Part shown: piece by piece, positions 1 to 11,801 of the stretch
Position numbering within the stretch: position 1 is the first letter of the stretch
Layout of the letters: each line of letters opens with the position of its first letter
Assembly (NCBI GenBank): GCA_007258455.2
Contig: VDFB02358134.1
Location: forward strand, 212,425,590-212,489,589
DNA: 64,000 nucleotides
Source of the DNA: Sequoia sempervirens
Taxonomy: Eukaryota > Streptophyta > Pinopsida > Cupressales > Cupressaceae
Direction of reading: 5' to 3'
Program-made: the position numbers and the translations under genes
Notes under the pieces: generated by a model
The model's input: the letters and a program-made list of their open reading frames with translations, nothing else
Databases searched by the model: none
What the model was told of the DNA's origin: nothing

Positions 1-1615
1 GACCAAACCTTTGACTGGCCATAACTTATATAAACGGACTCCTTTTTGCTCCGTTCAAGTTGCGTTGAAATCAAGACGTTGAGATCTTTCTAATGGTGCT
101 AAAATTAGGAGTATTTAAAACACTTCAATTTTCACTGAAAAATATCCCCCAGATCATGAAGGGAACATGATAGAGGTGGAATTAGAAAGAGGGGCAATAA
201 ATAATAATAGTACAGATGGTTTTTGGGCATAATTTTATGAGATAGAACAAGTGTAGAGGGTGAAGATTGCTAATGAAGGTATGAATACAAGTAGGATAGT
301 GAAGGATATAGAAACGAAGGTTGCATCTATTTACAAAAAAATTGGTGGAATGATTAAAACATAGGTAAATATGAGTGTCTTCCATAAGAATGTTGTTATG
401 TATTCTTTTGCTATATTGAATGATAAGGAGTTTGGGCAAGAGTCTGGAATATTGCATGTAGATTTTAGTGGGCACATTGGGGGTTATGTTTGGAATGGAG
501 GAGTAATAAATTATTATTTTTTGTGCATTATGGCTATCCAAAAAGAAGAATTTGAAATGGTAAATACAAATTTTAATAAGGATGTGGATGGCTTTGAGGA
601 AGTTGATAGAAAGATGGGCAAGGTGGAAATTTTTGAAGAAGTAAATGTGGAGATTTTTAATTTTTTTAAATTTGGACATTTTAATTTGTGTGTGATTGTG
701 TGGGAAAGAAAACTTTGGTGAAGAAATCTGAGAAGTATAGAGTTGATGAAAGATCTGCAATGTTGGAGAAATGTGATAACTAATCCAGCATGATTGTGGG
801 AAAGGTGGAAGAAAAGAATAGAGGTAGATAAGTTTTGAAAAATTTCCTCATGTGCAGGAGCACGTCTTCTTTTGTCCCATGGGGAGTATGCTGTAGGAGC
901 ATTGTCACCTCAAAATTTTTATTTACATTTTTTTCTTTTACTTTGGTATTTTAGTTTTCTAGTGTTTGGTTTTTAGATTTGAAATTTGTGGGAGTTTTTC
1001 TGAAGGTGGTTTTGATTGGTGGTGTTGATATTTTTCACATTTTGAAAGTATTAAAACTATTGTTTTTGAAGACCATGTGGGGAAAGAAGGCATATTACAT
1101 ATGCAAAATAAAAATAAATTTAAAATTGTCCCATACTTGCTGTTAGAAAGAGGCAAGTGATACATGCTAAAATGATGAAGCTTCATAGGCCCACATAGGA
1201 AGGAATGAAAAGAGCATCGAATTCAATTGGAAAAAATAGTTATAGATTTCAGTTTTTGAATTAAACAATATAGCTTTCATTTTTAAATGGAGAAAGCAAG
1301 AAAATGAATGGGGATCGACAAGGAAAGTGTGCAGAAGGTGGGCATGGGAACAAGGTAGCTAGAGGGGGTTGAAGAGAATGGAAAATGGTGTAGAATAGAC
1401 ATGATGGAAAGAGACATTACAATAGGTCATGCCTTGACTATGGTAGTTTCCAAATGAATGCCATACATATGTATTGTTTCATTTTTAACTCAATGAAAAA
1501 CATGGTAACTAGTCATGCTAATGATTTTTGATGTGCATCCCTTATTTCAAATGTTGTAGAAGATTGCATAAGGTTTTTTTTTTTAAGTTCCAAATTCCCT
1601 TCTGTGAGGAAGTAG
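1..1615. other. Unresolved AT-rich repeat-like DNA
   Basis: No gene is recognised. A 116-codon open frame on + (371-721) and a longer minus-strand frame opposite it (182-760) are rich in Ile, Phe, His and Asn and match no family I know, so I treat both as chance. Bases 1-95 resemble the GGCCATAACTT-type stretch also seen in the LTR at 16410-17119. Around 843-905 the order 'tcctcatg', then 'gtatg', then TGTAGGAGCA resembles the sequence just before and at the start of the gag-pro LTRs at 5412 and 9237, so an old related LTR may begin near 892. Nothing else is supported. Confidence 0.4.
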
Positions 1616-3087
1616 TGCAGGAGCACAAAGTCACTTTAGGTAAATTGGGTCAAGTGATGGGTTCCTGATGTTTTGGGGTTTTTTCAATGTAATAAGGCCA
1701 TGATGAGGCCATTCATAAGATTTTGTGGTCATTTGAGTCATTTTGGGTCTAAAATGCAAAAGTTGCAAATCATGTCTAAAAGTTGTCAATTTTGACAAAG
1801 TTGTCTAGGAGGGTGAAATTGAATTTTCTTGCTTTGAGTCATTTTTTTAGGTAGAATAAGGTCTCATTAGATCACTTTTAACATTCTAGGTTGGTTTGAG
1901 TAAGTTTGGGGGTCTGTTGTGTCAAACTAGCAAGAATTGCAAAGATTGTTGAAAAGTTGTCAATGAAATTGTAAAAGTTGTAAACCAGCAGTCATTTGAT
2001 TTAAAAAGTAGTTGTAACTATTAAATTTAGTGGGAAAAACTTTAAAAACACTTGTGAACTTGAAGAGATAGTTTGTGAAGTTGATCATTGAGAAGAAGCA
2101 ATAAAATTTCAATGTTTTCCTTTGCAAAATCTGTGTTTTTCCAGAATTTGTGTGTTTCTTTGAAAAGTATGGTTCCATACAGGATGGTTGTGATCTTTTA
2201 TGTAGTGAAATGTGTGGTAAGCATGAATAAATTGCTTTTAGATTTGGTTTGAATATTTTTCATTCATTTTTGTGCATTCTAGATGAAAATTTCTTAAGGC
2301 GGCTCTATATACCATGTTCAAGGGTTTTGAGTACATCTAAAATGGCATTTTAAGCCTTCCACCCACTGTATGATATTGTAACTCAGTGGATAGGCTTAGT
2401 TAGGGTTATTAAAAATTCTTGCATTGTTTCATGTGTAGGGGAGGTCTGGATCATTGTTTTTGGTGATGCCCTAGATGGCATTTTGGGTGTTTTTGAATGA
2501 AAAAGAGAGGTTAGAGAGGGTAAAAGTGAGAAATATCTAAGGGAAGTCACTTTTTATGTTCTTTTAAGCTTTTGAAGGTTAGTCGGAAGGTGTTCATTGC
2601 ATTGTGAAGGTATGGTTGGGTCTGCAAGAAGGTTTTTCAATAAACCCTTGCCTAAATTGAGCAAATTGAGGGTTTTGTGGAATGAGGTCTTAGAGGGCAA
2701 GTTCTTGAAGATAAGTTGGAAAATTTGTGGTTTAGTCACCTGCTGACTGCTTCCCCATTGGTTACTTGGGTTGGTTACAATATTAGAGAGGTGTTTCTTT
2801 GCAAAATTAGCCTAAGACAACATTATTCTATGTTTTTGAGAGGGTTGATCCAAAGGAGTCACAAAGTGGGTTTCATGTATGTTGGAGAAGACTAAAATGG
2901 GTGTCTAGAATGATGGTTAGTTGTAGAGGGTGTTAAGGAAATCTATGAGTTAAGGTGTAAAATAGAGGTCTATAGACCTATAAGGGTGTCTAGGTGAAAA
3001 TTTGAAGATAAGCCTATATTGAGTTTGTGAGAAGGAAGGTTGTTTGGACACCTTATTCTTGTGAAAGTGAGGAGTTTTCCAACCTCA
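1616..3087 (+). repeat. LTR 1 of gag-pro tandem retrotransposon array
   Basis: This is the first of three direct copies of a ~1.47-kb LTR, starting TGCAGGAGCAC and ending ...CCTCA. It aligns throughout with 5412-6842 and with 9237-10557. Promoter-like CTATATAC sits at 2304-2311 behind an AAGGCGG block that is kept in all copies. The AATAAA of the other copies has become ATTAAA here (about 2409). A 12-bp tRNA-iMet-type primer-binding site follows at 3100-3111. The right boundary is inferred from the CA dinucleotide and the PBS and could be off by about 12 bp. Confidence 0.85.
2304..2311 (+). promoter_or_regulatory. TATA box of LTR 1
   Basis: CTATATAC follows a G-rich AAGGCGG block. Equivalent positions in the other LTRs are 6099-6105 (GTATAC variant) and 9926-9932 (TATATAC). 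Conservation at the same LTR offset supports a core promoter for the element transcript. Confidence 0.55.
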
Positions 3088-3099
3088 GTTGCTATTAGT

Positions 3100-3111
3100 T
3101 GGTATCAGAGC
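3100..3111 (+). other. Primer-binding site (tRNA-iMet type), unit A
   Basis: TGGTATCAGAGC is the usual plant initiator-tRNA-Met complementary site of LTR retrotransposons. It lies 12 bp after the CA that I take as the LTR end. Unit B carries TGGTATCAAAGC at 6855-6866, one base changed. Confidence 0.8.
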
Positions 3112-3185
3112 AAAGGGAGTAGGTCCCTTGAGGAAGAAGGTTAAAGTTTTGAGTGTAAGAATAAGGTGTAATTGGAGGAAGCCAA

Positions 3186-4196
3186 ATACTTCCCAAAGGA
3201 AGCACTGTTGTTAGGAAGATTGATAACTAGGCTAGAGAATTAGAAGCCTTGAAGAAGGAGGTTGCTGCATTAAAGTCTAAAATTGGAGTGGATATGAGGA
3301 TGTTGAAGCTTTTGAAGGCTGTGAAAGGTGATGGACATGGAAAAATAGACTTGCCTATGTATGGAGGAAAACTAGATGGTGAAGAGCTCTTGGATTGGAT
3401 AGGAGCCATGAACAATTATTTTGAAAGTGAAGAGGTAGATGAAGAACACAAGGTGAAGAAGGCGAAAACCAAGTTGAAAGGATGTGCTTTGCTATGGTGG
3501 AACTTTGTACGAGAAGAAAGGCAGAAAAAGGGAAATGCTAAGATCACTTCTTGGGAGAGAATGAAGGAAAAAATCAAAGGTAAGTTCCTAATGATTACAA
3601 TGTTCAATTGCTTAAAATACGTCAAAAGGACTTAGATGTGCAAGCATACACTAAGGAGTTCTATAGGTTAAGTATAAGAAAAAAGCATGAGGAAGATGAG
3701 GAATAAAGAGTAGCAAGATATCTTAATAGTCTAAGGTATAATATACAAGATGAGATAATTTTGATGACACCAAAAATAGTAGAAAAATGTTTTCAAATGG
3801 CTATAAGGGTTGAAGAGAAAATGAACAGAAGACAAGAGAAGGAAATAAGAGGAAGAGGTAGTACTTCAAGGGGCAGAGGTACTTGTTTTACACCAAAACA
3901 GTCCAAAGAAGATCAAGAAGATGTCGGTAAAGGAAAATAACAAGTGGTTGAATCTAGAGGTGGAAGGAGAGGTGGAAGAACAAACTATAGGGGCAGATAT
4001 ACAGATCAAGGAAGAGATCCTAATGTGTTTTTTAGGAAGGTGTTACAAGTGTGGTGAGCCTAGTCATCCATTCTTCAATTGTCTTGATAATTTTGGTGCT
4101 GCTACAAGTGGGAGTGAAAGAAAAGGTGAAAAGAGAGTTCAACTTGTTCAAGAAGATGAAGAAGAAAGTGTCAATTCATCAAGTCATAATTGTGTT
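3186..4196 (+). pseudogene. gag of gag-pro retrotransposon, unit A (decayed)
   Basis: This is a retrotransposon gag with a Retrotrans_gag-like core (DLPMYGGKLDGE, LLDWIGAMNNYF, WWNFV) and a C-terminal CCHC zinc knuckle, CYKCGEPSHPFFNC, at about 4042-4083 with perfect C-X2-C-X4-H-X4-C spacing. The gag start ATG seen in unit B is ATA here (3186-3188). An acidic Ser/Glu stretch of about 22 residues present in unit B is missing. A 4-bp loss near 3586 and an extra T near 4032 shift the frame, and there are in-frame stops (for example about 3704). The protein would form the particle core and bind RNA. This copy cannot make it intact. Confidence 0.85.
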
Positions 4197-5140
4197 CCTG
4201 AATTTGGTGAGAGTTTTATGTTGCAAAGACAACTCTTGAAGGCCTCCAAGGAGAAAGAACCATTGCAAAGGAGAAGTCTTTTCAAGACCACCTGCAAGAG
4301 AAAAGGTAAAGTATGCAAGTTAGTAATAGATTCAGGCTCGAGTGATAATATAGTGTCAAGAGAAATGGTAGATAAGTTGAATTTGGTAAAAGTTCCTCAT
4401 GAAACACCCTATAAGGTGTCATGGCTAAATGATGAGCAATCACTCCTAGTCAATGAGCAGGATTTGGTTGAGTTTCATATTGGAGGATACAAAGATAGGG
4501 TACTCTATGATGTTCTACCAATGCAATATTTCCATTTGTTGCTTGGACAACCATGGAATTTGATAAATGTGTTGTTTATGATGGTTGGGCTAATACATAC
4601 CAGATTGTGCATGAAGGGAACTCATTTACTTTTCATCCATTGCAAGAAGAAGATAGGGAGCAGATAAGGGCAGCAAAGGTAATCATGATGGGTGATAAGG
4701 ATTTTGTACAAGTTGAGATTGAAAAGGAGATGAAGGTTGTAGACACCACAAGGAGGGAAGAAACCATGACAGTGAATTTGCAAAATGATGCCATGTTGAA
4801 GAGAAAATATGGTGAGTTGTTAATGAAATCTAATCATGGAAAGGCCAAGGATGAATTTGTGTTGAAGGTTAAAGATAAGTTTATGAAGCATGATAGGATT
4901 ATGGTGGGGACAGTACCTTGTCCATTGAATGCAAAAGAGGGAAAAGGACATTTCAGTTGTGTTGTTTTAGAGGCTAGTGGATCTGATGGCATAGGGGTTA
5001 AAAGGACAAAAAGTATTATGACTGAGGTCAAAGGTAAAGGTGTGGGGAGCAAGGTTGTTTGGAAAGTGCAATAGAATGAGCCTAAGTGTACAATGAGGAT
5101 GAGGGAGAATACAATCAATTGGAAAGTGGATAGAGGTTAG
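4197..5140 (+). pseudogene. Aspartic protease and downstream region, unit A
   Basis: The retroviral-type aspartic protease follows gag in the same polyprotein. The active-site motif LVIDSGSSDNIVS is at about 4318-4356 and the flap-end motif LLLGQPW is at about 4540-4557. A one-base change right after LLLGQPW moves the frame, and the protein then continues in another frame (from 4553) with WANTYQIVHEGNSFTFHPL, as in gypsy proteases. A Lys/Glu-rich tail of about 170 residues of unknown role follows, with one stop at about 5072 and a final TAG at 5138-5140. No reverse transcriptase, RNase H or integrase follows before the next LTR at 5412. Confidence 0.85.
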
Positions 5141-5411
5141 GTTGCATTGATCAAGGCAGGTGTAACATCAACTAATGACAAGGGAAAGGTGAAGAGACAG
5201 ACAATAGGGCAGGTTGCAAAGATGAAGAAAACACAATAAATTAAGAAGTCCATAAATGTAGAGAACAAATAAAGGTTGAAGCACTTGATCCCATGCAGGA
5301 TATTTCTAGACCAAGGAGCATTTTGAGGACCTAAAGATGTTTTGAAGAAACTAGCTTCAAGGCAGTACAGTCCTCATGGGACATGAGGTTTTTTTTAGGC
5401 GGGTTGTATGG

Positions 5412-6842
5412 TGTAGGAGCACCAAGTCACTTTAGGTAAATTGGTTCAAGTGATGGGTTCATGATTTTTTGGGGTTTTTTTAATGTATTAAGGCCATGAT
5501 GAGGCCATTCATAAGATTTTGTGGTCATTTGAGTCATTTTGGGTCTAAAATGCAAAAGTTACAAATCATGTCTAAAAGTTGTCAATTTTGACAAACTTGT
5601 CTAGGAGGGTGAAATTGAATTTTCTTGATTTGATTCATTGTTTTAGGTGGAATAAGGTCTCATTAGACCACTTTTAATATTTTAGGTTGGTTTGAGTAAG
5701 TTTCGGGGTCCGTTGTGTCAAACTAGCAAGAATTGCAAAGATTGTTGAAAAGTTGTCAATGAAATTGTAAAAGGTGTAAAACAACTGTCATTTGATTTAA
5801 AAAGTATTTTTAACTATTGAAGTTGGTGGAAAAACCTTTAAAAATTCTTGTGAACTTCAAGAGATGGTTGGTGAGGTTGATCATTGAGAAGAAGCAATAA
5901 AATTGTACTTTTTTCCTTTGCAAAATATGTGTTTTTCCAAAATTTGTGTTTCTTTGAACTGTACTATTTTGTACAAGAAGGTTGTTATCTTTTATGGAAT
6001 GACATGTGTGGGAAGAAGGTATAACTTTCTTTTAGATTTGGTTTGAATAGTTTTCATTCATTTTTGTGCATTCTAGAGGCAGATTGCTTAAGGCGGGTAT
6101 GTATACCCTATTTAAGGGTTTTGAGTACATCTAAAATGACATTTTAAGCCTTCCACCCACTGTATAATATTGTAACTCAGTGGATAGGCTTATTTAGGGT
6201 TAATAAACATTCTTGCATCATTTCATGTGCAGGGGAGGTCTGGATCATTATTTTTGGTGATGCCCTATATGGCATTTTGGGTGTTTTTGAATGAAAAAGA
6301 GAGGTTAGAGAGGGTATAAGTGAGAAATCTCTGAGGGTAGTCACTTTTTATGTTCTTTTAAGCTTGTGCAGAGTGAATTTTTAAGGTCTAGTTGGGTCTG
6401 CAAGTGGGTTATTTAATAAACCCTTGCCTAAATTGCGCAAATTGAGGGTTTTGTGGAATAAGGTCTTAGACAATGAGTTCCTGAAGATAAGTTGGAAAAT
6501 TTGTGGTTTTATCACCTAGTGAGTGTTTCCTCATTAGTTTTTGGGTTGGTTACAAGATTAGAGAGGTGTCTCTTTGTAAAATTGGCCTAATTCATGGCCT
6601 AGGACAGTGTTATTCTATGTTTTTGAGAGGGTTGATCTAAAGGAGTCATAAGTGGGTGTCTAGAATGATGGTTAGTTGTAGAGGGTGTTAAGTAAATCTA
6701 AGAGTTAAGGTGGAAAATAGAGGTCTACAGACCTACAAGGGTGTTTAGGTAAGAAGTTGAAGATAAGCCTATATTGAGTTTGTGAGAAGGAAGGTGGTTT
6801 GGACACCTTAGTCTTGTGAAAGTGAGGGGTTTTCCAACCTAG
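5412..6842 (+). repeat. LTR 2 (shared) of the tandem array
   Basis: This is the second ~1.43-kb LTR, starting TGTAGGAGCACC, serving both as the 3' end of unit A and the 5' end of unit B. It keeps a TATA-like element at 6099-6105 and AATAAA at 6202-6207. The terminal CA seen in LTR 1 appears as AG. Upstream bases (GGCGGGTTGTATGG) match those before LTR 3 and act as the polypurine-like junction. Relative to LTR 1 it has scattered substitutions and small indels, including a deletion near 6380, consistent with age. Confidence 0.85.
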
Positions 6843-6854
6843 GTTGATATTAGT

Positions 6855-6866
6855 TGGTATCAAAGC
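6855..6866 (+). other. Primer-binding site, unit B
   Basis: TGGTATCAAAGC is one substitution away from the unit A site at 3100-3111, at the same 12-bp distance from the LTR end. Confidence 0.7.
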
Positions 6867-6940
6867 AAAGGGAGTAGTTGCCTTGAGGAAGAAGGTTAAA
6901 GGTTTGAGTGTAAGAAGAAGGTGTAATTTGAGGAAACCAA

Positions 6941-8026
6941 ATGCCTCCCAAAGGAAGCACTGTTGTTAGGAAGATCAATAACCAAGCTAGAGAATTAGAA
7001 GCCTTGAAGGAGGTTACTACATTAAAGTCTAAAACTAGAGTGGATATGGATAAAAGTGAAGAGGAAGAGGAAGAAACTTCTAGTGAAGAGGAAGAGATGG
7101 ATCTAGAGGATCTGAGGATGTTGAAGCTTTTGAAGGCTATGAAAGGTGATGGAAATGGAAAAATGGACTTGCCTATGTATGGAGGAAAACTAGATGGTGA
7201 AGGGCTCTTGGATTGGATAGGATCCATGGAGAATTATTTTAAAATTTAAGAGGTAGATGAAGAACACAAGGTGAAGAAGGAAAAAACTAAGTTGAAAAGA
7301 CATGCTTTGATATGTTGGAACTTTGTGCTAGAAGAAAGGAAAAAAAAAGGGAAAGGCTAAGATCACTTCTTAGGAGAGAATGAAGGAAAAAATCAAAGGT
7401 AAATTCCTTCCTAATGATTACAATGTCCAATTGCTTAAAATACTTCAAAATCTTAGGCAAAAGGACATAGATGTGCAAGAATACACTGAGGAGTTCTATA
7501 GGATAAGTATAAGTACAAAGGATAAGGAAGACGAGGAAGAAAGAGTGGAAATATATCTTAATGGTCTAAGGTATAATATACAAGATGAGATAAGTTTTAT
7601 GAAACCAAAGACAGTGGAAGAATTTTTTCAAATGGCTATAAGGGTTGAAGAGAAAATGAAGAGAAGACAAGAGAAGGCAACAAGAAGAAGAGGCAATACT
7701 TCAAGGGCCAAAGGTACTTTTTTACACCAAAATGGTCCAAAGAAGATCAAGAAGATGCTGGTAAAGGAAAAGAACAAGTGGTTGAATCTAGAGGTGGATG
7801 GAGAGGTGGAAGAACAACCTATAGGGGCAGATATACAAATCAAGGAAGAGATCCTAATGTGTTTTCAGGAAGGTGCTACAAGTGTGGTAGTTTGGTCATC
7901 CATTCTTCAAGTGTCCTGATAAGTTTGGTGCTGCTACAAGTGGGAAACAAAGAAAAGGTGAAAAGACAGTTCAACTTGTGCAAGAAGATGAAGAGGAAAG
8001 TGACAATTCATCAAGTCATAATTGTG
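6941..8026 (+). pseudogene. gag of gag-pro retrotransposon, unit B (decayed)
   Basis: This is the better-preserved gag start: ATG at 6941 opens MPPKGSTVVRKINNQ, followed by an acidic EEEEETSSEEEE stretch, then the DLPMYGGKLDGE and LLDWIGSMENYF core. An in-frame stop at about 7247 and further indels break it. The frame resumes at 7380 (LPNDYNVQLLK... EEFFQMAIRVEEKMKRRQEK), then an Arg/Gly-rich GGWRGGRTTYRGRY stretch, and then a knuckle that begins CYKCG at about 7876-7890. Its His and last Cys are lost by a small deletion and frameshift, whereas unit A keeps the full CCHC. It is the same family and architecture as 3186-4196. Confidence 0.85.
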
Positions 8027-8969
8027 TTCTTGAAGTTGGTGACAGTTTGATGTTGCAAAGACAACTCTTGAAGGCCTCCAAGGAGAAAAAACCATTGCAA
8101 AGGAGAAGTATTTTCAAGACCACTCGCAAGAGCAAAAGTAAAGTATGCAAGTTAGTAATAGATTCAGGCTCCACTGATACCATAGTGTCAAGAGAAATGG
8201 TAGATAAGTTGAATTTGGTAAAAGTTCCTCATGAAACACCCTATAAGGTGTCATGGTTAAATGATGATCAATCACTCCTAGTCAATGAGTATGCTTTAGT
8301 TGAGTTTCAGATTGGAGGATACAAAGATAGGGTACTTTGTGATGTTATACCAATGTAATGTTGCCATTTGTTGCTTGGATGGCCATGTAAATTTGATAAA
8401 CATGATTTGTATGATGGATGGGCTAATACATACCAGATTGTACATGAAGGGAACTCATTTACTTTGCATCCATTGCAAGAAGAAGATATGGAGTAGAAAA
8501 GGGCAGAAAAGGTAATCATGATGGGTGATAAAGAGTTTTTACAAGTTGAAAGTGAAAAGGAGATGAAGATTGTAGACACCACAAGGAGAAAAGAAACCAT
8601 GACAGTGAATTTTCAAAATGATGCCATGTTGAAGAGAAAAGATGGTGAGTTGCTAATGAAATCTGATCATGGAAAGGCCAAGCATGAATTTTTGTTGAAG
8701 GTTCAAGATAGGTTTATGAAGATAAGATTATGGTGGGGACAATACCTTGTCCATTTAATGCAAAAGAGGGCAAAGGACTATTCAATTGTGTTGTTTTAGA
8801 GCCTAGTGGATATAATGGAATATGGGTTAAAACAAAATAAAGTCTAATGACTAAGGTCAAAGGTAAAGGTGCAAGGAGTAAGGTTTCTTGGAAAGTGCAA
8901 GATAATGAGCCTAAGTGTACAATACAGATGACGGATAATACAATCAGTGGGAAAGTGGACAAAGGTTAG
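8027..8969 (+). pseudogene. Aspartic protease and downstream region, unit B
   Basis: The protease motif LVIDSGSTDTIVS is at about 8149-8190. A CAA-to-TAA change makes a stop at about 8356, just before the LLLG-like motif (LLGWPCKFD), which here stays in frame with NTYQIVHEGNSFTLHPL. A shift near 8720 breaks the tail. The tail ends at TAG 8967-8969, exactly where unit A ends (5138-5140). About 60 more codons downstream (to about 9160) stay open in the same frame here but have a stop in unit A. No RT, RNase H or integrase precedes LTR 3. Confidence 0.85.
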
Positions 8970-9236
8970 GTTGCAAAGATCAAGGCAAGTGTAACATCAA
9001 CTAATGATAAGGGAAAGGTGAAGAGAAAGACAACAGGGCAAGTTACAAAGATGAAGCAAACACAAGAAAATAAGAAGTCCATCAATGTAGATAACAAAGC
9101 AAGGTTGCAGCACCTAATCTCATGGAGGATATTTTTGGAACAAGGAGCATTTGGATGACCTAAAGATGTTGTGAAGAATCTCACTTCAAAGTAGTACAGT
9201 CCTCATGTGACATGAGGTTTTAGGCGGGTTGTATGG

Positions 9237-10557
9237 TGCAGGAGCACCAAGTCACTTTAGGTATATTGGTTCAAGTGATGGGTTCTTGAGTTTTTGTTGT
9301 TGTTTCAATGTAATAAGGCCATGATGAGGCCATTCATAAGATTTTGTGGTAATTTGAGTCATTTTGGGTCTAAAATGCAAAAGTTACAAATAATGTCTAA
9401 AAGTTGTCAATTTTGACAAAGTTGTCTAGGAGGGTGAAATTGCATTTTATTTCTTTGAGTCATTTTTTAAGGTGGAATAAGGTCTCATTAGACCAATTTT
9501 AATATTTTAGGTTGGTTTGAGTAAGTTTGGGGGTCTGTTGTGTCAAACTAGCAAGAATTGCAAAGATTGTTGAAAAGTTGTCAATTAAATTGTAAAAGTT
9601 GTAAACCAACGGTCATTTGATTTAAAAAGTATTTGTAACTATTGAAGTTGGTGGGAAGATTTTTAAAAATGCTTGTGAACTCTAAGGGATGGTTGGTGAG
9701 GTTGATCATTGAGAAGAAGCAATAAAATTTTAGTGTTTTGCTTTGCAAAATCTATGTTTTTCTAGAATTTATGTGTTTCTTTGAACTGTATAGTTTTGTA
9801 TAGGAAGGTTGTGATATTTTATGGAGTGAAATGTCTGGGAAGTAGGCCTAACTTGATTTTATATTTTGTTTGAACAACTTGCATTCATTTTTTTGCATTC
9901 TAGAGGTAGATTTCTTAGGGCGGGTCTATATACCCTGTTCAAGGGTTTTGAGTACATCTAAAATGGCATTTTAAGCCTTCCACCCACTGTATGATACTAT
10001 AACTTGGTGGATAGGATTAGTTAGGATTAATAAACATGCTTGCCTTGTTTCATGTGCAAGGGAGATCTAGATCATTGTTTTTGGTGATGCCCTAGATGGC
10101 ATTTTGGGTGTTTTTGAATGAAAAAGAGAGGTTAGAGAGGGTAAAAGTGAAAAATATCTGAGGCCAATTAGGTTTTATGTTCTTTTAAGATTGTGTAGGT
10201 TAGTTGGAAGCTATTGAGTGCATTGTGAAGGTATGGGTGGGTCTGCAAGTGGGTTTTTCAATAAACCCTTGCTTAAATTGAGGGTTTTGTGGAATGAGGT
10301 CTTAGAGGGAGAGTTCCTAAAGATAATTTGGAAAATTTATGGGTTTTTCATTTGGTGAGTGCTGCCACATTGGTTTCTTGGGTTGGTTACAAGATTAGAG
10401 AGGTGTCTCTTTTAAAAATTGGCCTAATTCATGGCCTAAGACAACGTTATTCTATGTTTTTGAGAGGGTTGATCCAAAGGAGTCATAAGTGTGTTTGATC
10501 TATGTTGGAGAACACTGAAATGGGTGTCTAGAATGATGGTTAGTTGCAGAGGGTGTT
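9237..10557 (+). repeat. LTR 3 of the tandem array, 3' truncated
   Basis: This is the third direct LTR copy, starting TGCAGGAGCACC, with TATA at 9926-9932 and AATAAA at 10029-10034. It runs to ...GAGGGTGTT and then stops where a copia LTR begins. By comparison with LTR 1, about 150 bp of its right end are missing and are not seen elsewhere in the window, so they must lie beyond the nested insertions and the gap. Confidence 0.85.
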
Positions 10558-11801
10558 TGTTGGCATCTCATGGGAAGACAACTTAGAGGGGGGGTGACTC
10601 AGTTGTCTCTGAATCATAAACTTATTCAACTTATTATCCTTAATTTTAGATCTGATCATTAATCATGAAAGCATAAATGAACAACACATCAAAAGCACAC
10701 ATAACACCAAGATTTTTATGTGGAAACCCTTTTAGGGGAAAAACCACGATGGAGGTCAATCCAAAAGATTATACCCTATTAAAAGTACAAGGAAATATGA
10801 ATGGGGAATGCACATGCATTCAAACACACTTCCTATAGCTCACTGCTCAAATACAACAAGGCTTACTACCCAAGGAAGACACACTCTCTTACAAAAAGAT
10901 TCAGATTAAAACCATCCAGATGTGAACTGAGAAAATAGCATTTGCTAATGCCTGGTTATAGTTCTGATTAAGCACATGAACACTTCTTCACTCTTCTTCA
11001 CTCTCTGATCTTCATTCTAATGATCTAAAATTTATTAGCACTTCACATTCAAACCCACACTCATGCCTTCAAATGATAAAACAATCTCTCTTGTATATCT
11101 GCAACAAGAAATTACATCGCTATAAGTTTGCCACAAAAAGATAATAAAATAATTACAAGCAGTCGGCCCAAAAAAAATAATGATTATTCATGTGAATCAA
11201 CCAAGGTCATCCATAACATAGTGAAGACCGAAAAAAACATCTCCAACATGAAAACACTTCAATTAATTTTGCCTCGAAGATCCACAACACGCTTCAACAA
11301 CTTGTCAGCCAAGAACATGAAAAACATGAGCATGCAACAAAAAATCTCGGATCACGAGCACAACGATCAATGAAGACATGCCACAAAGATAGAGAATGAA
11401 CTAGAAACATCTTGAAGCATCATGAAACACTATAGAAGCATGCACAACAACTGAACTTACTTAAATCACAGTATATTCAATCAGGAACACTAACTAAAGT
11501 GACAGAAAAACTATTAGAATGAAAATCACCATAACTCGATCAACTCTTCATGCAAATCTTTGAAATTCAACATGGATAAACTAGACATACTCCAAAAGAA
11601 ACCCTTTAGTCCACAACCTAAAAATAGAAACGTACTTAACACACTGACAGAAATAACTTCACTTCACCACTAACAACATGTAGCACTTCTCATTACAATT
11701 TTCTCAATATCCTCGACATATACAACTTCTAATGCAACAATGCTAATAGTGTTGACATCAATGACAACCACATATCAGCAACACAACCACAACATCCAAC
11801 A
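10558..11801 (-). repeat. 3' LTR of minus-strand Ty1/copia element
   Basis: This 1244-bp LTR starts TGTTGGCATC (plus strand) and ends ...ATCCAACA. Its first ~375 bp match 16033-16409 closely. On the minus strand it is preceded by AAAGGGGGAGAT, a classic plant copia polypurine tract at 11802-11813. It sits inside LTR 3 of the gag-pro array. The left flanking 5 bp are GTGTT, but the matching right target duplication cannot be checked because the other end is lost. Confidence 0.9.

Noticed and set aside
182..760. 192-codon minus-strand open frame
   Set aside because: Composition (Ile, His, Phe, Asn) is that of AT-rich DNA read by chance; no motif, no conserved neighbour.
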